The notes under the pieces are model-generated. The model was given only the letters and a program-made list of their open reading frames with translations, was not told the origin of the DNA and made no database searches. A DNA stretch of 64,000 nucleotides from NCBI GenBank assembly GCA_028335825.1, contig JAIOKI010000008.1:434001-498000 (forward strand). The letters are read 5' to 3'. The translations under genes were made by a program, and so were the position numbers. This document shows positions 30,413 through 40,582 of the stretch, one piece after another. Source of the DNA: Nosema muscidifuracis. Its lineage: Eukaryota; Microsporidia; Nosematidae. Position 1 is the first letter of the stretch, and each line of letters begins with the position of its first letter.

Positions 30413-30453
30413 ATTAATTAATAAAAAAAATTAAAATTTTAAAATAAATAAAT

Positions 30454-33237
30454 TTATTTCTTATCTTTATTATTCTTCTTTTTTTCTAATTCTTCATAGA
30501 ACTTAACTAATTTTCCAACCTTATTTTTTCTTATATTTTGTAATGTTTGAGAATAATTTTCAATATCATTTTCGATAAATGTAATCATAGAATTAGAAAT
30601 ATCTGAAGAACTTTCTGTTTCTGATTTTTGATTACTTAAATGTATTTCAATTTCTACATAACTTGTAGATTCATCATCTATTGACTTAGTTTCAGGAGAA
30701 TTTAAAGATGATGAGGCTTGAATTTGAGGTTCATTATTTTCATGTATTGACTTTACGGAAGAATTATCTTTAACTTCAGCTTCATGTATTGACTTTACGG
30801 AAGAATTATCTTTAACTTCAGCTTCATGTATTGACTTTACGGAAGAATTATCTTTAACTTCAGTTTCATGTATTGACTTTACGGAAGAATTATCTTTAAC
30901 TTCAGTTTCATGTATTGATTTTGTAGAAGAATTATTTTGTACTTCAGTTTCATGTATTGATTTTGTAGAAGAATTATCTTTAACTTCAGCTTCATGTATT
31001 GATTTTACGGAAGATTTATCTTTAACTTCAGTTTCATGTATTGACTTTACGGAAGATTTATCTTTAACTTCTGTTCCATTATTTTTAGATTTGATTTCAG
31101 AAACATCGGATTTATTTTCATGAATTGAATGTAATTCGGGTGAATTGATAATAGATTGGATTTCAGGTGTTTTGATAGTAGAATTTGGTGTTGGTGGGTG
31201 ACTACGGGTGGATGGTTCTGATATAATATCATCATGAAATGTTTTTGATTTTTGAATTTCTGAATCATTAATAAGTGGTGCAATAACTTCTGGTTCTGGT
31301 ACTTTTAAAAATACAGAATCATTAATTTTTCCTTCTTTTAAACATTCAGTAGCTTCTTTAATTTCTAAACACACAGAATTTTTGATATTTTCTTCAACTA
31401 AACAATCATTATCTTCTTGGATGTGTTCATTAGAATCTTTTTCTGTGCTCTCTCCTGACGTCTCATGATATGAATCAATTTTATTCAAAGTATTTTCTGC
31501 ATCAAATTGACCAATAACAGGTTCTTTATCTTTATGACTTAAATTTGATTTACTTAAAGCTATTTCTGATAAAGAGGCTGATTTAGATTCATGTATTGAT
31601 ATTGCAGGAGTATTAAGTTGTTCCTCTTGAATTATTTTATCATTATGCTCGATTAAATCTTGTACTACTTCTGATGAAGTGTTAGATTTTGCAATATTTT
31701 CATTTTCAACCTTATTACCATTGATATCATCTACGTCAACATTAATTGCTTCTGCTAGTGATTGTGTATTCATTGCAATATTTGAAATATCTTCCTTTTT
31801 TGACATATTTCTTTCACTTTGATTTTTTTCATCTTTTTTCATTAATCTTTCGTACTCTGCACTTAGTCCATAAGCATTATGATCATCTTGTAATGAATTA
31901 TCTTCTAGCTCTGTTAAACTAACATATAATTTTTCATTGGCTGATCTTCTTCTTAATGATTGATCTGGAATCCTTTCAAATTCAACATATACTTGTTTTT
32001 TCATATTCTCTCTTAAATTTGCATCTTCTTCAGATTCATTATCATATAAAGATCGTACTTCTTCGATATCTTCTAATTCAGGTAATTCTTCATCTGATTG
32101 TTGGGTATGATCTGATAAAGGTGAATTTGATTCAAACATATGCTCATCAGAAGACCCACTTGATAAATAAATATTACTCTCATTATTTTCTTTTTCTAAC
32201 TTATTATCAGAACATTTACAATTTTCTGATTCCAATCCATTTCCACAATAGCATTCTATCAAAGTTTCATCTAACAAAAGACTTCCTTTTTTATTTTCAT
32301 TCTGCACAGACTTATTTTGTATTCCCGTATTGTTATTTACAACAGTAAATTGTGATATTTCAAGTATTGTTGGGGTTGATTCTTTTTTTAAAGGTTCATT
32401 CTGGCTTTTCTGTTTTATCTCATTTAATATTTTAATTAACTTTTTTTGATACTTATTTTGTTTATCAGATATAGTCTTATCCTGTATAGATGATCCATAA
32501 AGCTGCTGATTAATTTGAATATCCCTTGGTAATTCTTCATCCTCATCATTCAAATAATGATTAATTTCGTAACTGTTAACTTTTCCTTCTTCATTTACTA
32601 TAAATACGTCATAAGTTTCTGAACTTTTTATATTTTTCTTAGCTTCTTGAATTTCTTCTATTAAATCATTGTTAACTTTAATTGATTCACCATTTTGATT
32701 TTGTGTAAGTGCACAAGCAGCTCCTAAAATGACTGTCTTATTCATATCTGTATTATTATCGGTTACCTTCGATTTTTCATGATAACTATAAGTTTTATTA
32801 CCATCATTTTCAATTGATAAATATCCAATATCACTTGCATTTTTTAATTCATTAATTGATGTGATCGGTGTCTCAATCAATCGACTCACACTTTCATTTT
32901 CAATATTGGATTTTATACATGATTTTTCTGTATTTATGTAAGATTTATCCAATAAACTTCTTTCATGTTCACAACAACATGAAATACTTCCACTTTTAAT
33001 ACAACAACAATCACCTTCTTCAAATTCTTTATCCTCATTACAACAACATTTAACTCCATTTTGATCTACACAACAACAATTATTATAATCCTTATACTTC
33101 TTATTAGAACAATCAAAATCTTTATTTTCACTAGACTCATTATCAGAACTAGAAGTGCTTTCCTTAGTCTTTATATCGTTTTTAGATTTATCGTCCTCAA
33201 AATCTTTTGAACTATTTTTCTCAGTATTTTTGTCCAT
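30454..33237 (-). CDS. Large acidic repeat protein with Cys-triplet N terminus
   Basis: The 927-residue product is Ser/Glu/Lys/Asp/Asn-rich and probably mostly disordered. Residues 52-90 contain four CCC triplets (NCCCVDQ, VKCCCNED, DCCCIK, SCCCEHE), with another Cys cluster (ECYCGNGLESENCKC) at about residue 330. Residues of the C-terminal third hold eight 14-residue repeats of the form (T/A)EVKDNSSVKSIHE, and SIHE also appears alone elsewhere. A short basic helix closes the protein. No signal peptide or membrane helix is present. I recognise no family. The triplets could be palmitoylation sites or bind metal, and the repeats could bind a partner, but both are speculative. No CCC motif precedes the ATG. 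Confidence 0.7.
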   Translation of the reverse strand: MDKNTEKNSSKDFEDDKSKNDIKTKESTSSSDNESSENKDFDCSNKKYKDYNNCCCVDQNGVKCCCNEDKEFEEGDCCCIKSGSISCCCEHERSLLDKSYINTEKSCIKSNIENESVSRLIETPITSINELKNASDIGYLSIENDGNKTYSYHEKSKVTDNNTDMNKTVILGAACALTQNQNGESIKVNNDLIEEIQEAKKNIKSSETYDVFIVNEEGKVNSYEINHYLNDEDEELPRDIQINQQLYGSSIQDKTISDKQNKYQKKLIKILNEIKQKSQNEPLKKESTPTILEISQFTVVNNNTGIQNKSVQNENKKGSLLLDETLIECYCGNGLESENCKCSDNKLEKENNESNIYLSSGSSDEHMFESNSPLSDHTQQSDEELPELEDIEEVRSLYDNESEEDANLRENMKKQVYVEFERIPDQSLRRRSANEKLYVSLTELEDNSLQDDHNAYGLSAEYERLMKKDEKNQSERNMSKKEDISNIAMNTQSLAEAINVDVDDINGNKVENENIAKSNTSSEVVQDLIEHNDKIIQEEQLNTPAISIHESKSASLSEIALSKSNLSHKDKEPVIGQFDAENTLNKIDSYHETSGESTEKDSNEHIQEDNDCLVEENIKNSVCLEIKEATECLKEGKINDSVFLKVPEPEVIAPLINDSEIQKSKTFHDDIISEPSTRSHPPTPNSTIKTPEIQSIINSPELHSIHENKSDVSEIKSKNNGTEVKDKSSVKSIHETEVKDKSSVKSIHEAEVKDNSSTKSIHETEVQNNSSTKSIHETEVKDNSSVKSIHETEVKDNSSVKSIHEAEVKDNSSVKSIHEAEVKDNSSVKSIHENNEPQIQASSSLNSPETKSIDDESTSYVEIEIHLSNQKSETESSSDISNSMITFIENDIENYSQTLQNIRKNKVGKLVKFYEELEKKKNNKDKK
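30739..31074 (-). repeat. 42-bp coding tandem repeat, eight units
   Basis: Eight consecutive 42-base units encode the 14-residue (T/A)EVKDNSSVKSIHE repeats. Units 1-2 carry DKSSV, units 3-4 carry NSST, and units 5-8 are nearly identical, suggesting recent expansion at that end. Copy number is likely to vary between strains. Confidence 0.9.
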
Positions 33238-33522
33238 TATTATATTTTATAAAAATTCTTTTTATCTTTTTCTTTGAAATTATTTACAGTTATGTACCAA
33301 TTATCTGATGTTTCAAGATTTTTATTGGTCAGTAATTTAACAGCTCAAACTTTATTTGATAAATTAAAAATTGTGATAGAGTTGACTATTTTAATAATCC
33401 TTTAAAAATGACATTTTTGACATATCTTTTAACAATCAGTGTAAATAATTATATTTAACGAATTATTGTATAAAATTAATAAAAAAATGATCAAAATAAA
33501 CTTTTATTTTATTTTACCCTAA

Positions 33523-34653
33523 ATGGATAAAGAATATGATATAATTTTATACGGATCAAGTGGATACACTGCTAAATATATTATACCATATTTGGAAAAT
33601 ACTGATCTAAGAATAGCACTGGCTGCTAGAGATATTTCAAAAATTACTGATACTAATTTACCGAAAATTGAATGTTTATTGGAAGAAGTGGCTAAAAAGA
33701 CTGAAATTCTTATCAATTGTGTAGGACCATATCATGAAACAGGTGAGACAATAATCAAATCATGTATTGATAATATGACTCATTATTTAGATTTATGTGG
33801 TGAAGTACACTTTATGAAACGTATTATGAATAATTATCATGATATAGCTACTAATAAAAAATTATTTATCATACAAGGATCAGGATTTGATTCTGTTGTA
33901 TCAGATTTAGGAACTGAGTATCTTAAACAATCATTCGATTCAGATATAGAAATTAGAAACATTATCGAAATTAAGAATGGGATAGTAAATATAGGAACAT
34001 GGAAAAGCCTTATAGAATCTTTAAGTTGTTATAAAAAAGAAAAATCATCTACAAGATCTACCAATAAGCCTATTAAGGAATATTTTTATGATGACGAATC
34101 TTATGGATACGTTGCTAAATTTAGAGGTACAGATCATTATGTTGTAAGTAATACACAAAATTTAATGAGAATGTGTAATCTTCCTACAACTAAATTCTCT
34201 GTTTTTATTAGAATAGGAAATATTTTTAATTTATTCGTTTACTATTTTTACTTGTCAATGATATCCTTTCTTTGTAAATTCAGTTTTGGTAAAAATATAC
34301 TAAAAAGGTTTTATGGATTCTTTTCATACAATCTGGTTAAAGATTCACCCTCGGATAAATTAATTAAGAAAGGGTCATTTTCTATGAAACTTAATGGAAT
34401 AGGAATTAAAGATGGAAAAAGTATTTCTAAAAGGCTGTATATAACTGGTCCTGACCCTGCATATATTACTACAGGAATTTGTGTAAGTCAATGTGCTTTG
34501 ATTTTGCACGATATGTTAAAAAAAAAGAAATCTGGTCAAAATATTTTAAATTTACCTGGTGGTGTATTAACACCAGGATTCGTTTTTCGTGAAACATCAT
34601 TTATTGAAAAAGTAAGATCGTTTGGACTTTTCTTTGACTTATCTACTAATTGA
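33523..34653 (+). CDS. Saccharopine-dehydrogenase-like oxidoreductase (SCCPDH family)
   Basis: The 376-residue product matches the SCCPDH family. An N-terminal Rossmann fold has YDIILYGSSGYTAKYI with the dinucleotide-binding GSSGYTA at about 11-17, then RIALAARD. CVGPYHETGETIIKSCID and HYLDLCGEVHFM follow at about 65-105. A hydrophobic segment at about 215-250 resembles the membrane-associating part of SCCPDH, and GGVLTPGFVF is near the C terminus. The family associates with lipid droplets and membranes; its reaction is not firmly known and it is not a lysine-pathway enzyme. ACCCTAA directly precedes the ATG. Its 3' end overlaps the converging gene by 15 bases. Confidence 0.8.
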   Translation: MDKEYDIILYGSSGYTAKYIIPYLENTDLRIALAARDISKITDTNLPKIECLLEEVAKKTEILINCVGPYHETGETIIKSCIDNMTHYLDLCGEVHFMKRIMNNYHDIATNKKLFIIQGSGFDSVVSDLGTEYLKQSFDSDIEIRNIIEIKNGIVNIGTWKSLIESLSCYKKEKSSTRSTNKPIKEYFYDDESYGYVAKFRGTDHYVVSNTQNLMRMCNLPTTKFSVFIRIGNIFNLFVYYFYLSMISFLCKFSFGKNILKRFYGFFSYNLVKDSPSDKLIKKGSFSMKLNGIGIKDGKSISKRLYITGPDPAYITTGICVSQCALILHDMLKKKKSGQNILNLPGGVLTPGFVFRETSFIEKVRSFGLFFDLSTN

Positions 34654-35778
34654 TTTAAATAAATCGAATAATTTAACTTTTGAACTATCCTGACCATCAC
34701 ATAAATAATTTAAATATTTATCTATAAGACTTCTGTCATGAACTATTACACAGCCCATTTGTTCTTCATTCATGTTCTCAAATACATAAATTAATTTTTT
34801 TATTTCTTCTTCTTGTAATTTATCAAGAGTTTTGAAAAGATCATCTTCTGACCCATTTTCTTGTATAAAATGGTCGATAAGTATTGATCTGTTATAAAAA
34901 GCATCATCAACTTTTTGTCTGTATATTCCATTACGAATTTCTAAACAGTTTATTAAAAATTCAATAATTTGTTTCTTTTTATCCATAAATGATCTATTTA
35001 TAGTGTTCTCATGAAGAATTTTCAATGGTTCTAAAAATGATGATACTGATCTTTTGACTATTTCTCGTTTATTTTGAATAGTCAATCTTTTAATAAGATT
35101 AAATAATAATGAAGTTCCAAATATAGAACCTCCTAGATTCAAAGAAATCTTCGATTCATTAATCTGATCTTTAGATATTGCAACATTTTCTCGGTAGAAT
35201 TCAAATCTTTCTTTAGATAAATTTACACTAAGTCCATCTTCACCATAACGAGAATCCGAGAGAGCTTTAATCATCCTTAAATATGAATTTTCTTTGTTAT
35301 CTTCTATAAGAATAAGATCAGAATTAATTCTGTTTTCAAGTTCTCTAATACGATCCCTTGTGATAGACATAGCTATTTGAGATTTATCAAGTTCAAAAAC
35401 TTTATTTCTCATTTCTAATAATTTTTTAATATGATTATTATTAATATCTATATTCGTAGAAAAATTATCAAAATATTTTCTTATTCCTGGTCTCAATATT
35501 AGAAGTTTTTTAGCACTAAGAACAGTTTCTTTAACAAATTTTTCTAAATCTTTTTCCTTAATAACACCAGTTTCAACAAGGAAAATGATACTATCGATAG
35601 CTATAAATCCTTCATAAAGAATTTCTCTACTTAAATTTTTTATAGCTGGGATATTAATATCATCTACCGTATATAAAGATACTATATGTGGATCTTCTTT
35701 TGTATTTTCTATTAATCTAGATGATTTTTCTGGTTTGTAATCTAATAATGTTGAAAATAAGATATATAATACGTTCAT
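34639..35778 (-). CDS. Unknown helical protein
   Basis: The 379-residue product is soluble and mainly helical, with heptad-like stretches at about 115-160 (LLEMRNKVFEL, RDRIRELENRI) and 290-340. There is no signal peptide or membrane helix and no catalytic motif that I recognise. No CCC motif precedes the ATG. Its last codons overlap the 3' end of the SCCPDH-like gene on the other strand by 15 bases, so their transcripts must be antisense to each other at the ends. Confidence 0.55.
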   Translation of the reverse strand: MNVLYILFSTLLDYKPEKSSRLIENTKEDPHIVSLYTVDDINIPAIKNLSREILYEGFIAIDSIIFLVETGVIKEKDLEKFVKETVLSAKKLLILRPGIRKYFDNFSTNIDINNNHIKKLLEMRNKVFELDKSQIAMSITRDRIRELENRINSDLILIEDNKENSYLRMIKALSDSRYGEDGLSVNLSKERFEFYRENVAISKDQINESKISLNLGGSIFGTSLLFNLIKRLTIQNKREIVKRSVSSFLEPLKILHENTINRSFMDKKKQIIEFLINCLEIRNGIYRQKVDDAFYNRSILIDHFIQENGSEDDLFKTLDKLQEEEIKKLIYVFENMNEEQMGCVIVHDRSLIDKYLNYLCDGQDSSKVKLFDLFKSISR

Positions 35779-36043
35779 ATTTAATGCCTATTGTTTATAT
35801 TTTATTTATTTTTGTTTTTATTTTTTATTTATTTTTGTTTTACTATTTTATTGATTTTTATACTGTCTCTATTTTTTTATTTTTTAGTAATTTTTTATAC
35901 TGTCTTTTTTTTCATGCTGTAATTTTTTTAATGTTGTCTCTATTTTTTCATGCTTTCTTTTTTTTATACGGTCTCTATTTTTTTAATGCTTTATTTATTT
36001 AAATTTAATTTTTTAAATTTTTTTCATAAATTTAACCCCTCAA

Positions 36044-36250
36044 ATGAAGCTTGCTGATATATTAGATGTACCACTTAAACAAAATGAGCCAAAAGGTCCT
36101 TTTTCTCACAAAGTAGCTACCAATGAACAATCTAAGATGTGCCGTGCTTGTAGTAGTTTCAGAGGAATTATTTTTAAATATGATATGACTATATGTAGAA
36201 GATGTTTTAGAGAATATGCTCAAGATATTGGATTTAATATTTATGATTAA
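36044..36250 (+). CDS. RPS29: Ribosomal protein S29 (uS14)
   Basis: The 68-residue product has the uS14 zinc motif [23 protein letters not shown] and the family C terminus [14 protein letters not shown]. The motif is C-x2-C...C-x2-C, so it is the zinc-binding form. It is part of the head of the small ribosomal subunit. The N terminus is about 12 residues longer than in yeast. ACCCCTCAA precedes the ATG. A T-rich tract with recurring CTGTCTCTATTTTTTT lies upstream at 35800-36020. Confidence 0.92.
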   Translation: MKLADILDVPLKQNEPKGPFSHKVATNEQSKMCRACSSFRGIIFKYDMTICRRCFREYAQDIGFNIYD

Positions 36251-36259
36251 AATAAATTA

Positions 36260-36425
36260 ATTATCTTAGATTTTTAAATAAATTAATTGTCTTAGACTTA
36301 AATAATGTCTATAAAAATATTATTAAAAGACAAGTATATTAGATTTTTAAATAAATCAATTGTCTTAGATTTAAGTAATGTCTATAAAAATATTGTTAAA
36401 AGACAAGTATATTAGATTTTTAAAT
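36260..36425. repeat. Two ~74-bp direct repeats with internal hairpins between convergent genes
   Basis: Two near-identical copies (about 36275-36348 and 36349-36422) each contain TTGTCTTAGA... and AAAAGACAAG, which can pair (TTGTCTT/AAGACAA). They lie between the stops of RPS29 and the membrane-protein gene, where 3'-end signals of both would be expected. Confidence 0.6.
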
Positions 36426-36452
36426 AATTCCTTTAAAAAATATTTATTTATT

Positions 36453-37142
36453 TTAGACTAAGTTTGATAAGCTTGATCTACGAATGGGTCTTTTTTTTAT
36501 AGTTGGTGAAATATTTTTAGCTTTGATATTCTTCTTGGTATTCTTTTTGAGAGACTGAATTCTTTTCTGATAAAATCCATTTAAAGTAGGAAATACAGAA
36601 ATAATTAAAACTATTGAGAAAACATAATGATCTGATGGTTGGAATATCTTACTTAATGTTATTATACAAATATTAATACCAAGATCAGTGATATCTTCAT
36701 TGGTATATTCTATCTGATCTTTGTTAAAAACAACCTTTTTAAGAATTTTATCAAATACGTTTGAAATTATCAAATATCCTAAAATATTGTAAATGGGTTG
36801 TCTATTATTTTTCAAACTTACAAAAAATAATGATTTACCTATCATAGGAAAAATACATACAAAATATCTAAGAAATTTCAACTTGTGAATCACTGAGAAA
36901 ATAATAAGTGTAATAAAAAATATTACAAGAAGTTCAGCAGAGAAATTAAATTGTTTGTAAACTAGATTGGCTATTAATGGTCCTCCAAAATTTGATATTA
37001 TAGCAGGTAAAAAAAGAGCTGTTGTACTTGGTTCTATACCTTGATCTTCTAATGTAAATAATGTGTTTAAGATATTTCCTATGGTTATCAGTGGTAGAAA
37101 TTTCGATATTTCCATATCTAAAATATTTCCGATTCTGTTCAT
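36453..37142 (-). CDS. Polytopic membrane protein, weakly TRIC-channel-like
   Basis: The 229-residue product has about five to six hydrophobic segments and a very basic C-terminal tail (KKNTKKNIKAKN, KKRPIRRSSLSNL). The stretch LFLPAIISNFGGPLIANLVYKQ resembles the TRIC-type intracellular cation channel segment around SxMLxxFGGxxLAxLLLGE, and a basic tail is also usual in TRIC proteins. TRIC channels balance charge during calcium release from the ER. The match is short, so this is only a hypothesis. No CCC motif precedes the ATG. Confidence 0.45.
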   Translation of the reverse strand: MNRIGNILDMEISKFLPLITIGNILNTLFTLEDQGIEPSTTALFLPAIISNFGGPLIANLVYKQFNFSAELLVIFFITLIIFSVIHKLKFLRYFVCIFPMIGKSLFFVSLKNNRQPIYNILGYLIISNVFDKILKKVVFNKDQIEYTNEDITDLGINICIITLSKIFQPSDHYVFSIVLIISVFPTLNGFYQKRIQSLKKNTKKNIKAKNISPTIKKRPIRRSSLSNLV

Positions 37143-37664
37143 TCTCCTTATTAGAGATATTTTGTTTTATATTTTTAATTTTGATTTTCTCCGTTTAAAT
37201 AAATTTATTGGTGAATCAATGAGATTTTTGACCTTTTAAATAAGAAAAGGATAATTAAAGGGTCAAAAAAAATCATCATGTAATACGATAAAAAATTCAA
37301 TCAATTATATTTAATAAAAATTATCTTCTCAATACAATAAAAAATTCAATCAATTATATTTAATAAAAATCATCTTCTCAATACGATAAAAATTTAATAA
37401 TATAAAATAAAAATCATCTTCTCAATACGATAAAAATTTAATAATATAAAATAAAAATCATCTTCTCAATACGATAAAAATTTAATAATATAAAATAAAA
37501 ATCATCTTCTCAATAAATTGAAAACTTCAATCATTTATTTTTAATTAAATATTAACTAACTTTAAATTTTATATAAGAGATATCAATAAAGATAATTTAA
37601 AAAGATAAGAATCAAATAATATAAAAGATACCAATAAATCTAGATTTAAAGATAAAAATTTAAT
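37143..37664. repeat. Spacer with a 44-bp tandem repeat
   Basis: From about 37285 to 37515 the unit ATCATCTTCTCAATACGATA plus A+T filler recurs about five times. The central copies are spaced exactly 44 bases apart and are almost identical. It lies between the start of the membrane-protein gene and the stop of RPS5. Confidence 0.75.
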
Positions 37665-38234
37665 TTAACGATTAGATTTAGCGATTCTTTCTATTTCCTC
37701 TCTCTTCTTTACTGCATATGAATTTTGGGTACATCCACTAGCATTTATTAATTCGTCAGCAATACATTCAGCTAAAGTTTTTCTTGATTTAAAAGCTGAA
37801 GCTCTGATTCCATTTGATAAAAGACAGATTGCAATACTAACTCTCTTTGAAGGAGAAATATCTACTGAAGTTCTTTTCATTGAACCTCCTCTTCCTACTC
37901 TAGCTGTATCTTCTCTTGGTCCTGCATTTATAATAGCATCTACTAATACCTGAATAGGATTTTTCTTAGTGATACAATTGATTATAACAAAAGCATCTTC
38001 TACACAAATATTAGCCAAATTCTTCTTACCACTATTTCTTCCATTTCTCATTAATGAATTAACAAATCTGTTTACTATAGATAATTTAGCTTTACTCTTG
38101 CTCTTAACTACTGATCTTGATGCTTCATGAGGAACAATAAATTTCCTAGTGACATTTATAAATGGTGCTAGTGATTCGTCTACACAGACTACATCGTCGT
38201 AACTGTATTTTTCAAATAATTTGATTTCAGACAT
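37665..38234 (-). CDS. RPS5: Ribosomal protein S5 (uS7)
   Basis: The 189-residue product matches eukaryotic uS7, which sits in the head of the small subunit near the E site and mRNA exit. Diagnostic segments are [60 protein letters not shown] and the C-terminal [18 protein letters not shown]. Length is close to the yeast protein minus its N-terminal extension. GCCCCAA directly precedes the ATG. It diverges from the gene at 38256 with only 21 bases between the two ATGs. Confidence 0.92.
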   Translation of the reverse strand: MSEIKLFEKYSYDDVVCVDESLAPFINVTRKFIVPHEASRSVVKSKSKAKLSIVNRFVNSLMRNGRNSGKKNLANICVEDAFVIINCITKKNPIQVLVDAIINAGPREDTARVGRGGSMKRTSVDISPSKRVSIAICLLSNGIRASAFKSRKTLAECIADELINASGCTQNSYAVKKREEIERIAKSNR

Positions 38235-38255
38235 TTGGGGCTAAAAATTTTTAAA

Positions 38256-38579
38256 ATGATATTTTTGAGAAATAATGTGAAGATGATGTTTAAAACTAAG
38301 AAAAATCCAAATATCGAATGTGGATTTGGTGAATCTTTTTATGTACTTTTATATGCTAATAATACAGTAGTAGTTAATAAAAAAGCTGAAAAATTATGCT
38401 ACCCAATTCCTGTACATTATCCTTCATTTGTACTTACTGTATATGGAAAAGTATCTAAAAATGTTGATGAGATTTTTTCTTTTAAAAATGATTTAGAGCG
38501 TAACGAATTTAATAAATTTGTACAAACAATCAACATGGAGGATGCTACAATTATAAAAGAATTTAAGAATATTAAATAA
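38256..38579 (+). CDS. Small unknown protein divergent from RPS5
   Basis: The first ATG in the frame is at 38256, giving 107 residues; a second start at 38283 (MMFKTKK) is also possible. The product alternates beta-like strands (FYVLLYANNTVVVN, SFVLTVYGKVSK) and ends in a helix (LERNEFNKFVQTINM). This pattern could fit a PH-like or EVH1-like fold, but no sequence signature supports that. No CCC motif is found in the correct orientation. Confidence 0.5.
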   Translation: MIFLRNNVKMMFKTKKNPNIECGFGESFYVLLYANNTVVVNKKAEKLCYPIPVHYPSFVLTVYGKVSKNVDEIFSFKNDLERNEFNKFVQTINMEDATIIKEFKNIK

Positions 38580-38666
38580 TTAAATATTTTGTTAAATAGA
38601 TTATTACAAAACATGAAATATTATTTTTCAACAAAATTTTATTTTGAATAATTTTTGCCCTAAAAA

Positions 38667-40205
38667 ATGCAATCAACTCAATCTGATGCACAGATAACTC
38701 AGTCAGGACAAGCCATAAAACTTAATAGTACGACATGTCATTCACTTAAATCATTATTTTCAGTATCATTAGGACCAAATGGAACATATAAAGCTATTAT
38801 AACACCAGGACAGACACTTACTATAACAAAAAATGGATCTGTATTGTGTAAAGATATCCAATTTATTAATCCAACTTCTATTGTCATTACAAAAGCTGCT
38901 ATGTCTTTATACAGTACATTTGGTGATGGAAGTACTTCATTTATAGTTTTATGTTCAGATATTTTTAATGCAGCTTATAAATATTTTTGTGATGGAGTAT
39001 CTATTCCATTGATTTGTAACGGATTACAAAATAGTATAACGGATATTTCTAAATATTTAGAAAAAATTTGTATGAATATAAATGATGATAAAGATTTTAA
39101 TACATTGGCTTATAATTTATTAAATACTAAATTGAGCAAACAAAATAGTAGAATTTTAGCACCAATTTTAATTAAGGCAGTTAAAAATATTTCAGAATCT
39201 CAATTTCAAGATGTAAATATGATAGAAGTAATAAAAATGAACGAAGGTGACGTAAATGACACAAAATATATTGATGGACTTGTTTTAGATCATGGTAATA
39301 GACACTATGGAATGCCTACTAAACTTGAAGATGTAGTAGTACTTGTTACAAATATGTCTTTAGAATATGAAAAGCCTGAAATAAATGCTCAATTTATTTA
39401 CAGCTCATCTCAACAAAGAGAAGAACTTGTAAAAAATGAAAGAGAGTTTATTTTAAAGAAAGCACAGTTGATTGGTGAATTTGCAGAGAAAATTAAAAAT
39501 GAAAGTGGTAAAAGTCTTTTATTAATTTCAGAAAAAGGAATTGATCCTTTTTCTTTAGATATTCTTGCTAAATATAATATATTAGCACTTAGAAGAGCTA
39601 AAAGAAGAAATATGGAAAGACTTATGTACATGTGTGGTGGAAATATTATAAGTGAAATTTCTCAATTAGATGTTAGAAATTTAGGATACTGTAAAAAAGT
39701 AAGAGTTGTAAGTATAGGTGAAGAGAAGTACACTTATTTAGAAGGTACACCATTTAAAGGATCTTGTACAATTTTAATTAGAGCTGATACAGATAATGAG
39801 ATGAATAAGATGAATAATGGAATTAGGGGATCACTAAAGGTTCTTCATAGTACATATAAAGATAAAAAGGTTATTAGTGGAGGAATTAATTTATATAAAA
39901 AATTGGTAAATTATCTCAATATGCGAATTTCTGACGTTAATGAAAAAGACGTGATTGGATATGAAATATTGAAAGAGGCTTACACTAATATGATTAAATA
40001 TTTGTTAAGAAATAGGGGAAGTAATGTTCATGAAGATATGGTCAAAATTCTTAGAGGTGATATAAAAGAGAAATCTGTTTATGATAGTTTTGGAGTAGCA
40101 CAAGGAGTTTTAGGAAATAGTGCTGTAGTAGCTATGAGCTTACTTATGGTAGATGAAATAATTAGAGCAGGTAAATGCATTAAAGAAGATAAAATGAATA
40201 ATTAA
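38667..40205 (+). CDS. CCT6: Chaperonin CCT subunit zeta
   Basis: The 512-residue product is a group II chaperonin subunit. It shows LGPNGTYKAII near residue 36, the ATPase motif GDGSTS at about 90, and the zeta-type stretches GLVLDHGNRH, SLEYEKPEINAQFIY, GIDPFSLD and LRRAKRRNMERL, which point to CCT6. The CCT ring folds actin and tubulin in the cytosol. Length is near the usual 540-550 minus small loops. The zeta GDGTTS motif carries Ser for the first Thr. GCCCTAAAAA precedes the ATG. Confidence 0.9.
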   Translation: MQSTQSDAQITQSGQAIKLNSTTCHSLKSLFSVSLGPNGTYKAIITPGQTLTITKNGSVLCKDIQFINPTSIVITKAAMSLYSTFGDGSTSFIVLCSDIFNAAYKYFCDGVSIPLICNGLQNSITDISKYLEKICMNINDDKDFNTLAYNLLNTKLSKQNSRILAPILIKAVKNISESQFQDVNMIEVIKMNEGDVNDTKYIDGLVLDHGNRHYGMPTKLEDVVVLVTNMSLEYEKPEINAQFIYSSSQQREELVKNEREFILKKAQLIGEFAEKIKNESGKSLLLISEKGIDPFSLDILAKYNILALRRAKRRNMERLMYMCGGNIISEISQLDVRNLGYCKKVRVVSIGEEKYTYLEGTPFKGSCTILIRADTDNEMNKMNNGIRGSLKVLHSTYKDKKVISGGINLYKKLVNYLNMRISDVNEKDVIGYEILKEAYTNMIKYLLRNRGSNVHEDMVKILRGDIKEKSVYDSFGVAQGVLGNSAVVAMSLLMVDEIIRAGKCIKEDKMNN

Positions 40206-40582
40206 ATTAATTAATCAATTGATTTACTTTCTTATAAATTTAATTAAAAAATAAACCTTTATTATTTAATTATCAGATAAAAATCTGATAATTGATTAAA
40301 ATATTTTTTTGTTTAGGTATAATAAAATTTAATCGACCAGTAAATAATAATATTTATAAAATATAACCAATATTTCTCCTTTAATAATTAATTTAACTAA
40401 CTCATTCTCCTTTCTTAACACAGAATCTGAAACAATCTTTTTGATCCAATAAATAAGTTTGTTTTCATACTATTTATATCAAAAATTCCACGTCATTGGT
40501 GTTTGATATCCAGCCAAACAATTTCATTTATTACTCATTAAACAATAAATAGATTTTAATCTATCCTATAAATACAAAAAAA
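40206..40582. other. Upstream region of the homeodomain gene
   Basis: About 380 bases. It includes an inverted pair TATCAGAT / ATCTGATA near 40271-40290 and a GC-richer patch at 40488-40525 with CCACGTCATTGGTG that could be regulatory. No gene is seen. Confidence 0.35.

Noticed and set aside
31047-32348. Alternative frames within the acidic repeat protein
   Set aside because: They are shadows of the 927-codon frame.
35721-36002. 93-codon hydrophobic + strand frame
   Set aside because: It is a T-rich tract with recurring CTGTCTCTATTTTTTT read as Phe/Leu; no start motif and it overlaps a gene start.
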